A stretch of 64,000 nt of DNA from JBBRHQ01 sp963725315 (GTDB lineage: Bacteria; Actinomycetota; Thermoleophilia; Solirubrobacterales; 70-9), in assembly GCA_963725315.1 (NCBI GenBank), contig CAVRYA010000007.1, positions 421,635-485,634 of the forward strand, in the 5' to 3' direction. The translations under genes were made by a program, and so were the position numbers. Of the stretch, positions 9,590-18,124 are shown one piece after another (the first letter of the stretch is position 1; the number at the start of each line of letters is the position of its first letter). The notes under the pieces are model-generated. The model was not told the origin of the DNA and searched no databases. It was given only the letters and a program-made list of their open reading frames with translations.

Positions 9590-10100
9590 ATGAGCAACGA
9601 GACGCACAAGCTGAACACCGACCAGGCCACGCGCGAGGCCTCCGGCGCCCATCGCTACGGGCGCTACCTCGAGGAGTTCGAGGTCGGCGACGTCTACGAG
9701 CACTGGCCGGCGAAGACCGTCACCGAGTCCGATGACCACCTCTTCTGCCTGATCACGATGAACCACCACCCGCTGCACCTCAACGACGTCTACGCGGGCG
9801 CCTCCCAGCAGGGCCAGAACGTCGTCGTCGGGCCGCTGGTCTACTCGCTGGCACTGGGGATGTCGGTCTCAGACGTCTCCGGCAAGGCGATCGCCAACCT
9901 CGCCACCGAGGAGCTCAGCCACCCGGCGCCGGTCTTCCACGGCGACACGCTCTACTGCGAGTCCGAGGTGCTCGACGTGCGCGCCCTCGGAGTCGAAGCC
10001 CGACCGCGGCGTGGTCAAGGTCCACACCCGCGTCTACAAGCAGGACGGGACGCTGGTGGCCGAGTTCAAGCGCGCCGTGCTGGTGCCCCGGAAGCCCTAG
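9590..10100 (+). CDS. mch: MaoC-family hydratase, probable mesaconyl-CoA hydratase (frameshifted)
   Basis: Hot-dog-fold hydratase of about 169 residues. In the ethylmalonyl-CoA pathway this enzyme adds water to mesaconyl-CoA, giving beta-methylmalyl-CoA, the substrate of the lyase at 3902. Seen: YLEEFEVGDVYEHWPAKTVT, the hydratase-type MNHHPLHLNDVYA, and LSHPAPVFHGDTLYCESEV. One extra base within GTGCGCG near 9979-9987 breaks the frame; the continuation (SESKPDRGVVKVHTRVYKQ, ending at TAG 10098-10100) is clear in the next frame. AAGGAG at 9571-9576 is a strong ribosome site. Confidence 0.87.
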
Positions 10101-10134
10101 CATCCGTTCCCCCAGCGGCTAGGAGGAGGACGGC

Positions 10135-10371
10135 ATGGTCAACTTCAAGAGGCTCACCGACAAGGCCAAGGACGTGGTCGAGAAGCGAGGCGGGGTCGAT
10201 TCGCTGAAGGAGGACGCGCAGGAGCTGCGCGACGTCGCCAAGGGCAAGGGCAGCCTCAAGGACAAGGCCAAGGCGGCCACGGACGCGGTCAAGGAGCCCG
10301 GCGCAGCGGGAGCCGGCCAGAGCCGTCCGGAACACGAGCCCGAGGGCGAAGGGCCGCCGCCGGCAGCCTAG
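10135..10371 (+). CDS. Rv0909-like antitoxin-type small protein
   Basis: A 78-residue, highly charged, lysine-rich protein (FKRLTDKAKDVVEKRGGVDS; GKGSLKDKAKAATDAVKE) with an acidic proline tail. It resembles the Rv0909/MT0933-type family annotated as antitoxins, and also generic stress-related CsbD-like proteins. No toxin partner is adjacent. AGGAGGA at 10121-10127 gives a strong ribosome site, 7 nt before ATG 10135. Confidence 0.55.
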   Translation: MVNFKRLTDKAKDVVEKRGGVDSLKEDAQELRDVAKGKGSLKDKAKAATDAVKEPGAAGAGQSRPEHEPEGEGPPPAA

Positions 10372-10380
10372 GCGGCGGCC

Positions 10381-10948
10381 TCAGTGAGCCTCGTCGGAGG
10401 CGTGCGCCGGGGGGCGTGACTCTTCGGCCAGCGAGGTGATCTCCAGCAGCCCGCGCGCCGCGTCGGAAAGCACCTCGGTCGCCTCCTCAGCGGAGCGGGC
10501 GTATAGCTCTACCAGGAGGTGGACGACGATCGCATCCTCGTCGTGCTTGTGGAAGCGGACGTGGGTGAAGAACTCGCGGGTGCCGGCGTCGCCGAAGGCG
10601 CCGTAGGTGAGCGACTCGAGCGGCCTCCGGGCCCGAGCAGGTCTCGACCTGGTCATGGTCCACGGTGACCGTGCAGGAGGCGACCCAGGGGGTCCCCGCA
10701 ACCATCCGCTCCCAGCGGTCCTCGATACCTACCACGCGGTCGCCCTGCAGGGCCAGATGGGGCTGATCGTGCATGCAGTCCAGGCACTGGACCACCGACT
10801 CCTGAACCTCGTCGATGCCTTCGGTGGGCGCGCCGCTCTCGGGGTCGATGCGGCGGATCGCGTCGTAGTGGATCTGGATCTCGAGGTTCTGCGACCAGCA
10901 GCGATAGCAGCGAAGCCACGCCGAGCGGTCTCCGTTCATCGCGCTCAT
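10381..10948 (-). CDS. Hypothetical protein with a zinc-ribbon-like N-terminus (frameshifted)
   Basis: About 188 residues when repaired. The N-terminus carries two Cys pairs, CYRCWSQN and CLDCMHDQPH, which could bind a metal; the C-terminal half (LTYGAFGDAGTREFFTHVRF, then HKHDEDAIVVHLLVELYARS) is rich in His and acidic residues. The frame breaks at GGGCCC 10629-10634, the same GGGCCGG to GGGCCCGG change seen in the acyl-CoA dehydrogenase gene. Family not recognised. Converges on the small antitoxin-like gene. Confidence 0.6.
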
Positions 10949-10988
10949 GCTCCCATTGTGGCGGAACGGAGCCGAATTCCGGCAGGTC

Positions 10989-11768
10989 TCAGCCGACCTG
11001 GGAGATCGCGGCCTCGAACGGGGCCGCAGAGAGCCCCGGCGTGCCGAGGGCCTTGGTCCCGTTGGGGCCGGTGACGACGAAGGAGGGGGTGCCGTTGAAG
11101 CCGTGGGAGACGGCCTGATTGCTGGTCCCCTTCATCTCCTTCTTCAGCGCGGGGCTCTTGCGGGCGCTGTTCCACTTGCCGATGTCGGGCACGCCCGCGG
11201 CCCGTGCGACTGCCTTCAGGAAGGAGTCGTCGGCGTAGCCCGAGTTCTCGACCCCCTGGTTGCGGTAGAAGATCTCGATGTAGTTCCAGCCCCGGCCCTG
11301 CTGGCCGGCGGCGATCGCCGCGGCCCCGGCGTCGACCGACTGCGGCCCGATGATCAGGTAGTTGCGGAAATCGAGCCGCGCCTTGCCCTGGCGCACCGGG
11401 CCGGAGATCAGCTTCGGGATCACCGCCTCGGAGTACTCCTTGCAGATCGGGCACTGAAGGTCGCCGAACTCGATCACCTTGGCCCTGGCGCCCGGCTCGC
11501 CGATGGTCAACGCGTCCTGAGGGATGCCCTTCAGCTGCCTGTTGACCAGGCCGGCGTCCTGGATGTCCCCCGCGCTGCCGCCGCCCGAGTCCGAGCCCGA
11601 CTGGCTGATCAGGATGAAGGCGGCGACGACGACGATCGCCGCGAAGACCGCGGCGGCGCCGAGCTTGAGCATCCGCTCGCGGCGCTCGCTCGCCTGCGCC
11701 GCAGCCTCCTCGCGGAGGCGTTGCTCACGCAGCTTCGCCTTGCGCTCGTCGCGCTGCCGGTCAGCCAT
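10989..11768 (-). CDS. Membrane-anchored DsbA-like thiol-disulfide oxidoreductase
   Basis: A 259-residue protein with a charged cytoplasmic N-terminus, one transmembrane helix (LKLGAAAVFAAIVVVAAFIL, about residues 34-53) and an extracytoplasmic thioredoxin-fold DsbA domain: active site CPIC in FGDLQCPICKEY, and the cis-proline loop in GFNGTPSFVV. It would introduce disulfides into secreted proteins. The VKOR gene directly upstream (11-bp gap) would reoxidise it. TAGGAT lies 8 nt before ATG 11768. Confidence 0.92.
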   Translation of the reverse strand: MADRQRDERKAKLREQRLREEAAAQASERRERMLKLGAAAVFAAIVVVAAFILISQSGSDSGGGSAGDIQDAGLVNRQLKGIPQDALTIGEPGARAKVIEFGDLQCPICKEYSEAVIPKLISGPVRQGKARLDFRNYLIIGPQSVDAGAAAIAAGQQGRGWNYIEIFYRNQGVENSGYADDSFLKAVARAAGVPDIGKWNSARKSPALKKEMKGTSNQAVSHGFNGTPSFVVTGPNGTKALGTPGLSAAPFEAAISQVG

Positions 11769-11779
11769 CGCCGGGAATC

Positions 11780-12250
11780 CTAGGCAGGATCGCTCACGGC
11801 GGTCTGAGCGCCGCCCTCCGCGGAGCGAAGCTCATCGCCGACGAAGCGGTAGGCCCGGAGCGCGTTGAGCGCGAAGAGCAAGGTCATCAGCACGGCGCTG
11901 GCCACGCACCATTGGCAGATCGCGTCGATCACGAACAGCTCCAGGTAGGTGAGGTAGGCGCTGAAGCCGAAGCCGACCAGCGCCAGCATCAGGCCGCCGA
12001 AGCGGGCGGCGTCGCCGCGGGCGATCGCGGCCCCGAGGAGGGCCACGTAGCCGACGATCCCGATCACCGCGACGTTGATCCCCGCCAGGTCGGAGTAGAC
12101 GCTGTCGGCGACCGTCTCGCACCCGCTTCCGCCGGCCAGGCAGGCCGGGGCGCCGCCGCCCGACTCGGCGATCGCGATGTAGGTGGCGACGCCGATCCCG
12201 GCCAGGGCGAGCGCCCCCGAGAGCAGCCGGATGATCCGCTCGGTGGGCAT
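11780..12250 (-). CDS. Vitamin K epoxide reductase (VKOR) family protein
   Basis: A 156-residue membrane protein with four predicted helices. It carries the quinone-reducing CQWC active site in the last helix (VIDAICQWCVASAVLM) and the loop cysteines in ACLAGGSGCETV. In actinobacteria VKOR replaces DsbB, passing electrons from DsbA to quinone; the adjacent DsbA-like gene is its likely partner. TAGAAT is 6 nt before ATG 12250, indicating a leaderless transcript for the pair. Confidence 0.93.
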   Translation of the reverse strand: MPTERIIRLLSGALALAGIGVATYIAIAESGGGAPACLAGGSGCETVADSVYSDLAGINVAVIGIVGYVALLGAAIARGDAARFGGLMLALVGFGFSAYLTYLELFVIDAICQWCVASAVLMTLLFALNALRAYRFVGDELRSAEGGAQTAVSDPA

Positions 12251-12259
12251 GCGCCGATT

Positions 12260-12787
12260 CTAGGGCGGGGGGTCATCGGGCCGGCCGAGCTCCTCGCGCA
12301 GCATCGAGTGCATGACCACATCGATCCTCCGGTCCTTGATCTCGATCCACGACCTCAGCACGCCCTCGCGCACGAACCCGGCCGCCTCGGCGACCCGGGA
12401 GGAGGCCTCATTTCCGACCTCCGTCCCGATCTCGAGCCGCACCAGGGGCAGCGATTCGAAGGCGTGCCGGGCCAGCAGGCGGACCGCCCTCCTCGCCACC
12501 CCACGGCCACGCGCCTCGGCCGCGGTCCAGTAGCCGATCTCAGCCCGCTTGTGCTCGTGGTTGACGTCGAGCAGGCCGACCGACCCGAGCAGGCGATCGG
12601 CGCCGTCGACGACCAGCAGCGAGAGGTCCGTCCCCGCCAGGCGCCGTTCCTCGCTGACCCGGAGCCAGCGGCGCGCCTCTTCCTCGCCGTAGGGGGAGGG
12701 GACCTGCGTGTAGCGGGGAATCTGAGGATCCTGGCAGGCCGCGACCAGAGCGGCGACGTCCGATTCGCGCTTCAGCCTCAGGTTCAC
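12260..12787 (-). CDS. GNAT-family N-acetyltransferase (RimJ/RimL type)
   Basis: About 175 residues. Seen: LRLKRESDVAALVAACQDPQ at the N-terminus, the conserved IGYWTAAEARGRGVARRAVR segment that holds the acetyl-CoA pyrophosphate loop (R/Q-x-x-G-x-G/A), and the RVAEAAGFVREGVLR strand typical of RimJ/RimL enzymes acting on amino groups. GTG 12787 is the likely start, 41 bp after the mutase stop (12828), so it may be read on the same transcript. Substrate unknown. Confidence 0.82.
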   Translation of the reverse strand: MNLRLKRESDVAALVAACQDPQIPRYTQVPSPYGEEEARRWLRVSEERRLAGTDLSLLVVDGADRLLGSVGLLDVNHEHKRAEIGYWTAAEARGRGVARRAVRLLARHAFESLPLVRLEIGTEVGNEASSRVAEAAGFVREGVLRSWIEIKDRRIDVVMHSMLREELGRPDDPPP

Positions 12788-12827
12788 GGTCCCGTCGCCT
12801 AGTCCTTCGGCGGGGAAGGCGATCGGC

Positions 12828-14825
12828 TCAGGCAGGGGTCGGCTCCGGGGAGCCGTGGCGCTGCGCGACGAGCTCGACCATCTCGGCCATGATCCGGTTG
12901 ATCTGGAAGTCCCGCGGCGTGTAGACGCCGGCGACGCCGGCCTCGCGCAGGCGCGCGGCATCCGCGGCCGGGATGATGCCCCCGACCACAACGGGCACCT
13001 CGACCCCCTGTTCGCGCAGCAGGCGCACGACCTCGGGAATCAGCTCCAAGTGGGAGCCGGAGAGGATCGAGAGCCCGACGATGTCGACGTCCTCCTCGAT
13101 CGCCGACTCGGCGATCTCCGCGGGGGTGAGCCGGATCCCCTGGTAGACGACCTCCATGCCGACGTCGCGGGCCCGCAGCGCGACCTGCTCGGAGCCGTTG
13201 GAGTGCCCGTCGAGCCCTGGCTTGCCGACCAGGAGCTTGATCCTGTGGCCGATCGCCTCGGAGACCTCCTCGACGCGGGCGTGCAGCGCGGCCAGCTGGG
13301 CCGGGTCGCCCGGTGGCGCGGCCCCGTCCACGCCGGTCGGCGCGCGGTAGGCGCCGAAGGCGCGGCGCAGAACCTCTGACCACTCGCCGGTGGTGGCGCC
13401 CGCCTTGGCGGCGGCGATTGTCGCCGGCATGATGTTCTCCTCGCCGGCCGCGACGCGCTCCAGCTCTTCCAGGGCCGCGGCGACCGCCTCGCCGTCGCGC
13501 TTTGCCCGCCAGCGCTCGAGCGCCTCGATCCGCTCCCGCTCCACCTCCGGGTCGGGCTCGAGGATCCCGGCGCCGGCGCCGGCGGTCAGCGGCGAAGGCT
13601 CGGTCTCGGTGAAGCTGTTCTGGCCGACGACCTTGAGCTCGCCGCGCTCGATCCGCGCCACCCGCTCGCGCTGGGACTCGACCAGTCGCGCCTTCATGTA
13701 GGGGACGGCCTCGACCGCGCCGCCATGCTCCTCGACGACCGCCATCTCCGCCCGCGCCCCCTCGCAGAGCTCCTCCACCAGCCCCTCCATCACCTTCGAG
13801 CCTTCGAAGACGTCGGGATACTCCAGCAGGTCGGTCTCGTTCGCGAGCACCTGCTGGATCCGCAGGCTCCACTGCTGGTCCCAGGGGCGGGGAAGGCCCA
13901 TCGCCTCGTTCCAGGCCGGCAGCTGGATCGCCCGCGCCCGGGCGTCACGGCTCAGGGTTACCGCCAGCGCCTCGAGCACGATCCGCTGCACGTTGTTCTC
14001 GGGCTGAGACTCGGTCAGGCCGAGCGAGTTGACCTGGACCCCGTAGCGGAAGCGCAGCATCTTCGGGTCGGTGACCCCGAAGCGCTCGCGGCCGATCTCG
14101 TTCCAGAGCCGGCCCATCGCCCGCAGCTTGGCGATCTCCTCGATCAGCCGGATACCGGCGTTGACGAAGAAGGAGATGCGGCCGAAGACCTTGGGGAAGT
14201 CCCGCTCGGAGACCTGGCCCCTGCCGCGAACCTCTTCGAGAACGGCGATCCCGGTCGAGAGCGCGTAGGCGATCTCCTGCACCGGGGTCGCGCCGGCCTC
14301 CTGCAGGTGGTAGCTGCAGATATTGGTCGGGTTCCAGCTCGGCACCTCGTTGACGGCGAAGGCGACGGTGTCGGCGATCAGCCTCATCGAGGGGCCGGGG
14401 GGGAAGGCGTAGGTACCACGCGAGAGGTACTCCTTGATGATGTCGTTCTGGGTCGTCCCCTTGAGCTGGGAGCGGTCGACGCCGTTCTCCTCGGCGACGG
14501 TGACGTAGAGGCCGAGCAGCCAAGCCGCGGTCGCGTTGATCGTCATCGAGGTGTTCATCTCATCCAGCGGGATCCCGTCGAGCAGGGTGTGCATGTCGGC
14601 CTTCTCGACGATCGAGACGCCGACCTTGCCGACCTCGCCGCGGGCGAGGACGTGATCGGGGTCATAGCCCGTCTGGGTGGGAAGGTCGAAGGCGATCGAG
14701 AGACCGGTCTGGCCCTTGGCCAGGTTGCGCCGGTAGAGCTCGTTCGAGCGGCGGGCGTCGGAGTGGCCGGCGTAGGTCCGCATCACCCATGGCCGGTCGG
14801 GCTCGGGCAGGCGGTGATCGCTCAT
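12828..14825 (-). CDS. ecm: Ethylmalonyl-CoA mutase (MeaA type, B12-dependent)
   Basis: Adenosylcobalamin-dependent mutase converting ethylmalonyl-CoA to methylsuccinyl-CoA, 665 residues with catalytic barrel and B12 domain in one chain. Seen: PWVMRTYAGHSDARRSNELY and AKGQTGLSIAFDLPTQTGYD at the N-terminus, then SMTINATAAW; at the C-terminus the B12-binding DxHxxG in GKPGLDGHSNG, followed by LSILSGSH and VVGGIIPAAD. It matches Streptomyces MeaA along its length better than methylmalonyl-CoA mutase. TATCAT lies 7 nt before ATG 14825. The 68-bp repeats begin just upstream at 14847. Confidence 0.94.
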   Translation of the reverse strand: MSDHRLPEPDRPWVMRTYAGHSDARRSNELYRRNLAKGQTGLSIAFDLPTQTGYDPDHVLARGEVGKVGVSIVEKADMHTLLDGIPLDEMNTSMTINATAAWLLGLYVTVAEENGVDRSQLKGTTQNDIIKEYLSRGTYAFPPGPSMRLIADTVAFAVNEVPSWNPTNICSYHLQEAGATPVQEIAYALSTGIAVLEEVRGRGQVSERDFPKVFGRISFFVNAGIRLIEEIAKLRAMGRLWNEIGRERFGVTDPKMLRFRYGVQVNSLGLTESQPENNVQRIVLEALAVTLSRDARARAIQLPAWNEAMGLPRPWDQQWSLRIQQVLANETDLLEYPDVFEGSKVMEGLVEELCEGARAEMAVVEEHGGAVEAVPYMKARLVESQRERVARIERGELKVVGQNSFTETEPSPLTAGAGAGILEPDPEVERERIEALERWRAKRDGEAVAAALEELERVAAGEENIMPATIAAAKAGATTGEWSEVLRRAFGAYRAPTGVDGAAPPGDPAQLAALHARVEEVSEAIGHRIKLLVGKPGLDGHSNGSEQVALRARDVGMEVVYQGIRLTPAEIAESAIEEDVDIVGLSILSGSHLELIPEVVRLLREQGVEVPVVVGGIIPAADAARLREAGVAGVYTPRDFQINRIMAEMVELVAQRHGSPEPTPA

Positions 14826-14846
14826 GCTCGGAATGATATTTGTGCT

Positions 14847-15115
14847 GGGCCGGCGCGGTGTTAGCGCCGGCAGAGGCATGTCAGGCGGCGAAGCCGCCGC
14901 AAGTGGTTCTGGCTGGGCCGGCGCGGTGTTAGCGCCGGCAGAGGCATGTCAGGCGGCGAAGCCGCCGCAAGTGGTTCTGGCTGGGCCGGCGCGGTGTTAG
15001 CGCCGGCAGAGGCATGTCAGGCGGCGAAGCCGCCGCAAGTGGTTCTGGCTGGGCCGGCGCGGTGTTAGCGCCGGCAGAGGCATGTCAGGCGGCGAAGCCG
15101 CCGCAAGTGGTTCCG
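14847..15115. repeat. Four tandem copies of a 68-bp two-hairpin repeat
   Basis: Units start at 14847, 14915, 14983 and 15051, an exact 68-bp period, nearly identical to each other. Each holds two stem-loops: GCCGGCGC ... GCGCCGGC around GGTGTTA, and GGCGGCGAAGCCGCC, joined by AGAGGCATGTCA. It fills the gap between ecm and the secreted protein at 15242, upstream of both. Related copies lie at 17971 and 20022. No transposase of any kind is nearby. Confidence 0.95.
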
Positions 15116-15241
15116 CTCCGCCGCAGGCGGCTGCCAGGCACGGATCGTGGCGAGAAATCCCCCTTTCACAGGCGCCGTGGCGCATCTTTTCCCTTCCCCT
15201 GTGTTTAGGCTCCCTGTGCGGGTCCCCGGGGCCCGCTCTCG

Positions 15242-15949
15242 ATGAAGGCATACCGCATCACAATCGCCCTGCTCTGCGCCCTGGCGGCGTCCGCCGTCGC
15301 GGCCGCGGCTGCCCTCGCAGCCCAGGACGCGATCGCGATCTACAGCAGCAACATGGACACCGCTGCCAAGCGGGCGCAGTTCGTCAAGCTCTCGGGCGCG
15401 AATTGCGCTCGGGGCGGATCCCGCACCGCGCTCAAGGTCGCGGTCGGCAAGCGCACCGAGCAGTGCAGCTACCGAACCCCGGTGATCGGGCGCGACCTCG
15501 AGGTATTCGCGACCGCGCGCCTGCTCAGCGGCACCCCGAAGCGCCTGCGCAAGCGGACCTTCGTCGCCGCCGATCTCCGCGCCGGGGCCGGCGGCAAGTA
15601 CCAGTTCGCCGTCTTTCCCGCTCGGCGCAGGTTCGCGCTCCGCAAGGTGTTCCCCAACGGCAACATCCAGGTCCTGAAGGCGGACAACGGAGTGAAGCGG
15701 ATTCGCAACAAGCCGAACCAGGCGAACAAGCTGCGGCTGCGGGCCTTCAACATCACCAGCGGCCCCGACGCCGGGGGTTGTCGGGTGATCGCCTTCATCA
15801 ACGACAAGCGTGCGGCCGCGCTCACCGACCCGCTCGGAGGAAAGCTCGAGGGCCGCTATTCCGGCTTCTCGTTAGGGTCGAAGAAGAGCGCCGCGAGGGC
15901 CGTCGCGAGCTTCGACGACGTGGTCGTGCGGGTCCCCGCTCCCTTCTAG
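15242..15949 (+). CDS. Secreted hypothetical protein
   Basis: A 235-residue protein with a clear signal peptide (KAYRITIALLCALAASAVAA, cleavage probably after ALAA around residue 27). The mature part begins with QDAIAIYSSNMDTAAKRAQF, has several Arg/Lys-rich strands and two or three cysteines (NCARGG, QCSYRT, GGCRVI) that could form disulfides. No family recognised. TAGGCT at 15206-15211 could be its -10, giving a leader of about 25 nt. Predicted to be exported. Confidence 0.75.
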   Translation: MKAYRITIALLCALAASAVAAAAALAAQDAIAIYSSNMDTAAKRAQFVKLSGANCARGGSRTALKVAVGKRTEQCSYRTPVIGRDLEVFATARLLSGTPKRLRKRTFVAADLRAGAGGKYQFAVFPARRRFALRKVFPNGNIQVLKADNGVKRIRNKPNQANKLRLRAFNITSGPDAGGCRVIAFINDKRAAALTDPLGGKLEGRYSGFSLGSKKSAARAVASFDDVVVRVPAPF

Positions 15950-15984
15950 CCCGGCGCGCCGCCCCGAAGGCCGATAATCCAGGA

Positions 15985-16275
15985 ATGTCGACGACCACGG
16001 TCGAGCGTCCGCAGGTCGGTGGCCCCGGGTCGGGCCTGGGGGGCAACTGGCTGGTGATCGTCCGCAACGACAATCACAACACCTTCGACCACGTCGCCCG
16101 CACCCTGGCCGCAGTGATCCCGGGCATTTCGCTCTCCAAAGGCCACGCCCTGGCCGACCAGATCCACAACAGTGGCCAGGCGATGGTCTGGTCGGGCCCG
16201 CGCGAGCCGGCCGAGCACTACTGGGAGCAGCTCAAGGCGGCCGGCCTGACGATGGCCCCGCTCGAGCAGCACTGA
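15985..16275 (+). CDS. clpS: ATP-dependent Clp protease adaptor ClpS
   Basis: A 96-residue adaptor that delivers N-degron substrates to the ClpAP or ClpCP protease. Seen: WLVIVRNDNHNTFDHVARTL, where Asp and His of the N-D-x-x-N/H motif bind the substrate amino group, and a C-terminal EQLKAAGLTMAPLE matching ClpS. GATAAT at 15973-15978 stands 6 nt before ATG 15985, so the mRNA is probably leaderless. A clpP gene is at 50835; no Clp ATPase is in the window. Confidence 0.9.
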   Translation: MSTTTVERPQVGGPGSGLGGNWLVIVRNDNHNTFDHVARTLAAVIPGISLSKGHALADQIHNSGQAMVWSGPREPAEHYWEQLKAAGLTMAPLEQH

Positions 16276-16365
16276 CCCTCCGGCGACCTGGCCGACTTCG
16301 GCGAACTGGCCGACCTCATGCATGCATGCCGTGCGCGAGGGCGGCCACCCAGGGAGGGGAGCGGG

Positions 16366-16662
16366 CTACTCGGCGACCAGAAGGGTGTGCCACTCGGGCA
16401 GGAGCGGCTTGTCGTAGAGGTCGATGATCGAGCCGCGAGCGGTCTCGATCTCCTCCGAGTACCAGTAGCGCTCGAAGTCCTCACGGCTCTCCCAGGTCCC
16501 CGACTGACGGAAGGCGAGCGGGTCGTCGATCGAGCGTGTAAGCGACCAGCTCGTGGCGCCGAAGGCGGGCATGCGGGCGGCCGCCGGCTGCCACAGCTGG
16601 TACCAGCGGTCGGCCCGGAAGGGAACGACATGCCAGTCGATCTCGCAGATCTCGACGGCCAA
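16366..16662 (-). CDS. Small hypothetical protein co-transcribed with ccr
   Basis: A 98-residue protein rich in Trp (EIDWHVVPF, RWYQLWQ, WESREDFERYWYS). The pattern of FRQSGTWESREDFERYWYSE then LPEWHTLLVAE is like antibiotic-biosynthesis-monooxygenase or EthD dimeric-barrel proteins. TTG 16662 follows the ccr stop by one base, so the two are translationally coupled. Whether it acts on an acyl-CoA step is unknown. Confidence 0.65.
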   Translation of the reverse strand: MAVEICEIDWHVVPFRADRWYQLWQPAAARMPAFGATSWSLTRSIDDPLAFRQSGTWESREDFERYWYSEEIETARGSIIDLYDKPLLPEWHTLLVAE

Positions 16663-16663
16663 C

Positions 16664-17926
16664 CTAGGCCCCCACCTCTGCGCGGATCGCTCCCGGGCCC
16701 TCCTCGTTGCGGCCCTGGTCGAAGTCGTCGGCGCCGACCAGGATCGAGATCTTGCCGAGGTGCTTGTTCTCGTGCAGGAGCTGGTGCGCTCCGGGGACCC
16801 CGTCGAAGTCCATGGTCTGCCAGAGCACCGGCCGGACCTTGCCCTCGGCCATCAGCTGGTTGGCGCGCATGCACTCGTAAGCGTTGGCGAAGTGCGAGCC
16901 GATGATCTGCTTCTGGCGCATCCACAGATAGCGGACGTCGAAATCGAGCTGGTAGCCCGAGGTCGCGCCGCAGATCACCACCTTCCCGAACGGCTTCACA
17001 ACGAGCACCGAGGTCGGGAAGGTCGCCTGGCCGACGTGCTCGAAGACGAAGTCGGGTGCGTCGCCGAGGATCTCCTTGACCCGCTTGGCGAAGCCGCGTG
17101 AGGCCTTGAAGCGCGCCTTCTCGGCGTCGCGGTCGGCGAGGTTCTCCGCCGTCCTCATCATCTCGCCGAACTCGGAGCGGTTGATGTAGTCGACCGCCCC
17201 CAACTGCTTGACCAGCTCCCCCTTCTCGTCGGAGGAGACGACGCCGACCGCGTTCGCTCCGGCCGCCTTGCAGAGCTGGGTGGCAAAGACCCCGAGGCCG
17301 CCGGCCGCGCCCCAGATCAGCACGTTGTGGCCGGGCTGCAGCTTGCACTGGTCGATCAGCATCCGGTAGGCGGTGAAATAGGTGAGCCCGTAGGCGGAGG
17401 ACTCGGCCCAGGAGAGGTTCTGCGGGCGCGGCAGGAGCTGCTGGGCCTGCACCTTGGTGAACTGCGCGAACGATCCCCAGGTCGTCTCGTAGCCCCAGAT
17501 CTGCTGGCTGGGGGCGGCCAGCGGGTCGAGGCCGTGCACCTCGACGTCTTCGTAGGAGGCCTGGTTGCAGTGGACCACGACCTCGTCGCCGGGCTTCCAC
17601 TTGGTCACGCCGGGGCCCACCTTCCAGACGATGCCGGAGGCGTCGGAGCCGCCGATGTGGTGGCCCCACTCGGGGTGGTCGCCGTAGCTGAAGACCGACA
17701 CCGGCTTGCCGAGCGCAGCCCAGACGTTGTTGAAGTTGACTCCTGCCGCCATCACCCGCACGATCACCTCGAAGGCGCCTGGCTCCGGGACCTCGATCTG
17801 CTCCAGCTTGAAGGCGTCCTTCGGCTCACCCTCGGTCTCCGGCCGGATCACCCAGGCCGCCATCGTTTCCGGCAGGGTCCCCGGCTCCACGTCGAGCTTC
17901 GAGACTTCGCTGATGTCAATGGCCAA
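16664..17926 (-). CDS. ccrA: Crotonyl-CoA carboxylase/reductase
   Basis: Reductively carboxylates crotonyl-CoA with NADPH and CO2 to ethylmalonyl-CoA, the key reaction of the ethylmalonyl-CoA pathway. About 420 residues, MDR fold. Seen: FSYGDHPEWGHHIGGSDASG, GYETTWGSFAQFTKVQAQQL, Rossmann loop IWGAAGGLGVFATQL, and IGSHFANAYECMRANQLMAE, whose His belongs to the CO2 site in characterised enzymes. TTG 17926 is chosen because GGAGGATC stands just upstream and the family N-terminus AIDISEVSKLD starts there; the longer open frame reads back through a repeat. Confidence 0.95.
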   Translation of the reverse strand: MAIDISEVSKLDVEPGTLPETMAAWVIRPETEGEPKDAFKLEQIEVPEPGAFEVIVRVMAAGVNFNNVWAALGKPVSVFSYGDHPEWGHHIGGSDASGIVWKVGPGVTKWKPGDEVVVHCNQASYEDVEVHGLDPLAAPSQQIWGYETTWGSFAQFTKVQAQQLLPRPQNLSWAESSAYGLTYFTAYRMLIDQCKLQPGHNVLIWGAAGGLGVFATQLCKAAGANAVGVVSSDEKGELVKQLGAVDYINRSEFGEMMRTAENLADRDAEKARFKASRGFAKRVKEILGDAPDFVFEHVGQATFPTSVLVVKPFGKVVICGATSGYQLDFDVRYLWMRQKQIIGSHFANAYECMRANQLMAEGKVRPVLWQTMDFDGVPGAHQLLHENKHLGKISILVGADDFDQGRNEEGPGAIRAEVGA

Positions 17927-17970
17927 GGGGGATCCTCCGCGGTTCGGAATTGAGCGGGCAATCCTAAAGC

Positions 17971-18038
17971 CTGTGTTGCCGGCGCGGCTCACATGACGCC
18001 GGCACAGGCATGTCAGGCGGCGCAGCCGCCGCAGGTTG
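17971..18038. repeat. Single diverged copy of the 68-bp two-hairpin repeat
   Basis: Between ccr and the coiled-coil gene. It keeps the GCATGTCAGGCGGCG core and the second hairpin (GGCGGCGCAGCCGCC), but the first loop is GCTCACATGAC in place of GTGTTAGC. It is flanked by the direct repeat CCTGTGTTGCCG (about 17970 and 18038), the remains of a second unit. Confidence 0.85.
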
Positions 18039-18124
18039 CCTGTGTTGCCGGGCGGGGCGGGCCCAGAATCGCCGCCGGCGCCGTCAGATTCTTGTCCGGG
18101 CGCCCGACTACCTTCGTGAGCCCG

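Noticed and set aside
10135..10371. A toxin partner for the Rv0909-like protein
   Set aside because: Neighbours are the MaoC hydratase and a convergent hypothetical gene; nothing toxin-like is adjacent.
14847..15115. Tandem array as a CRISPR
   Set aside because: The 68-bp units are contiguous and identical throughout; there are no unique spacers and no cas genes.
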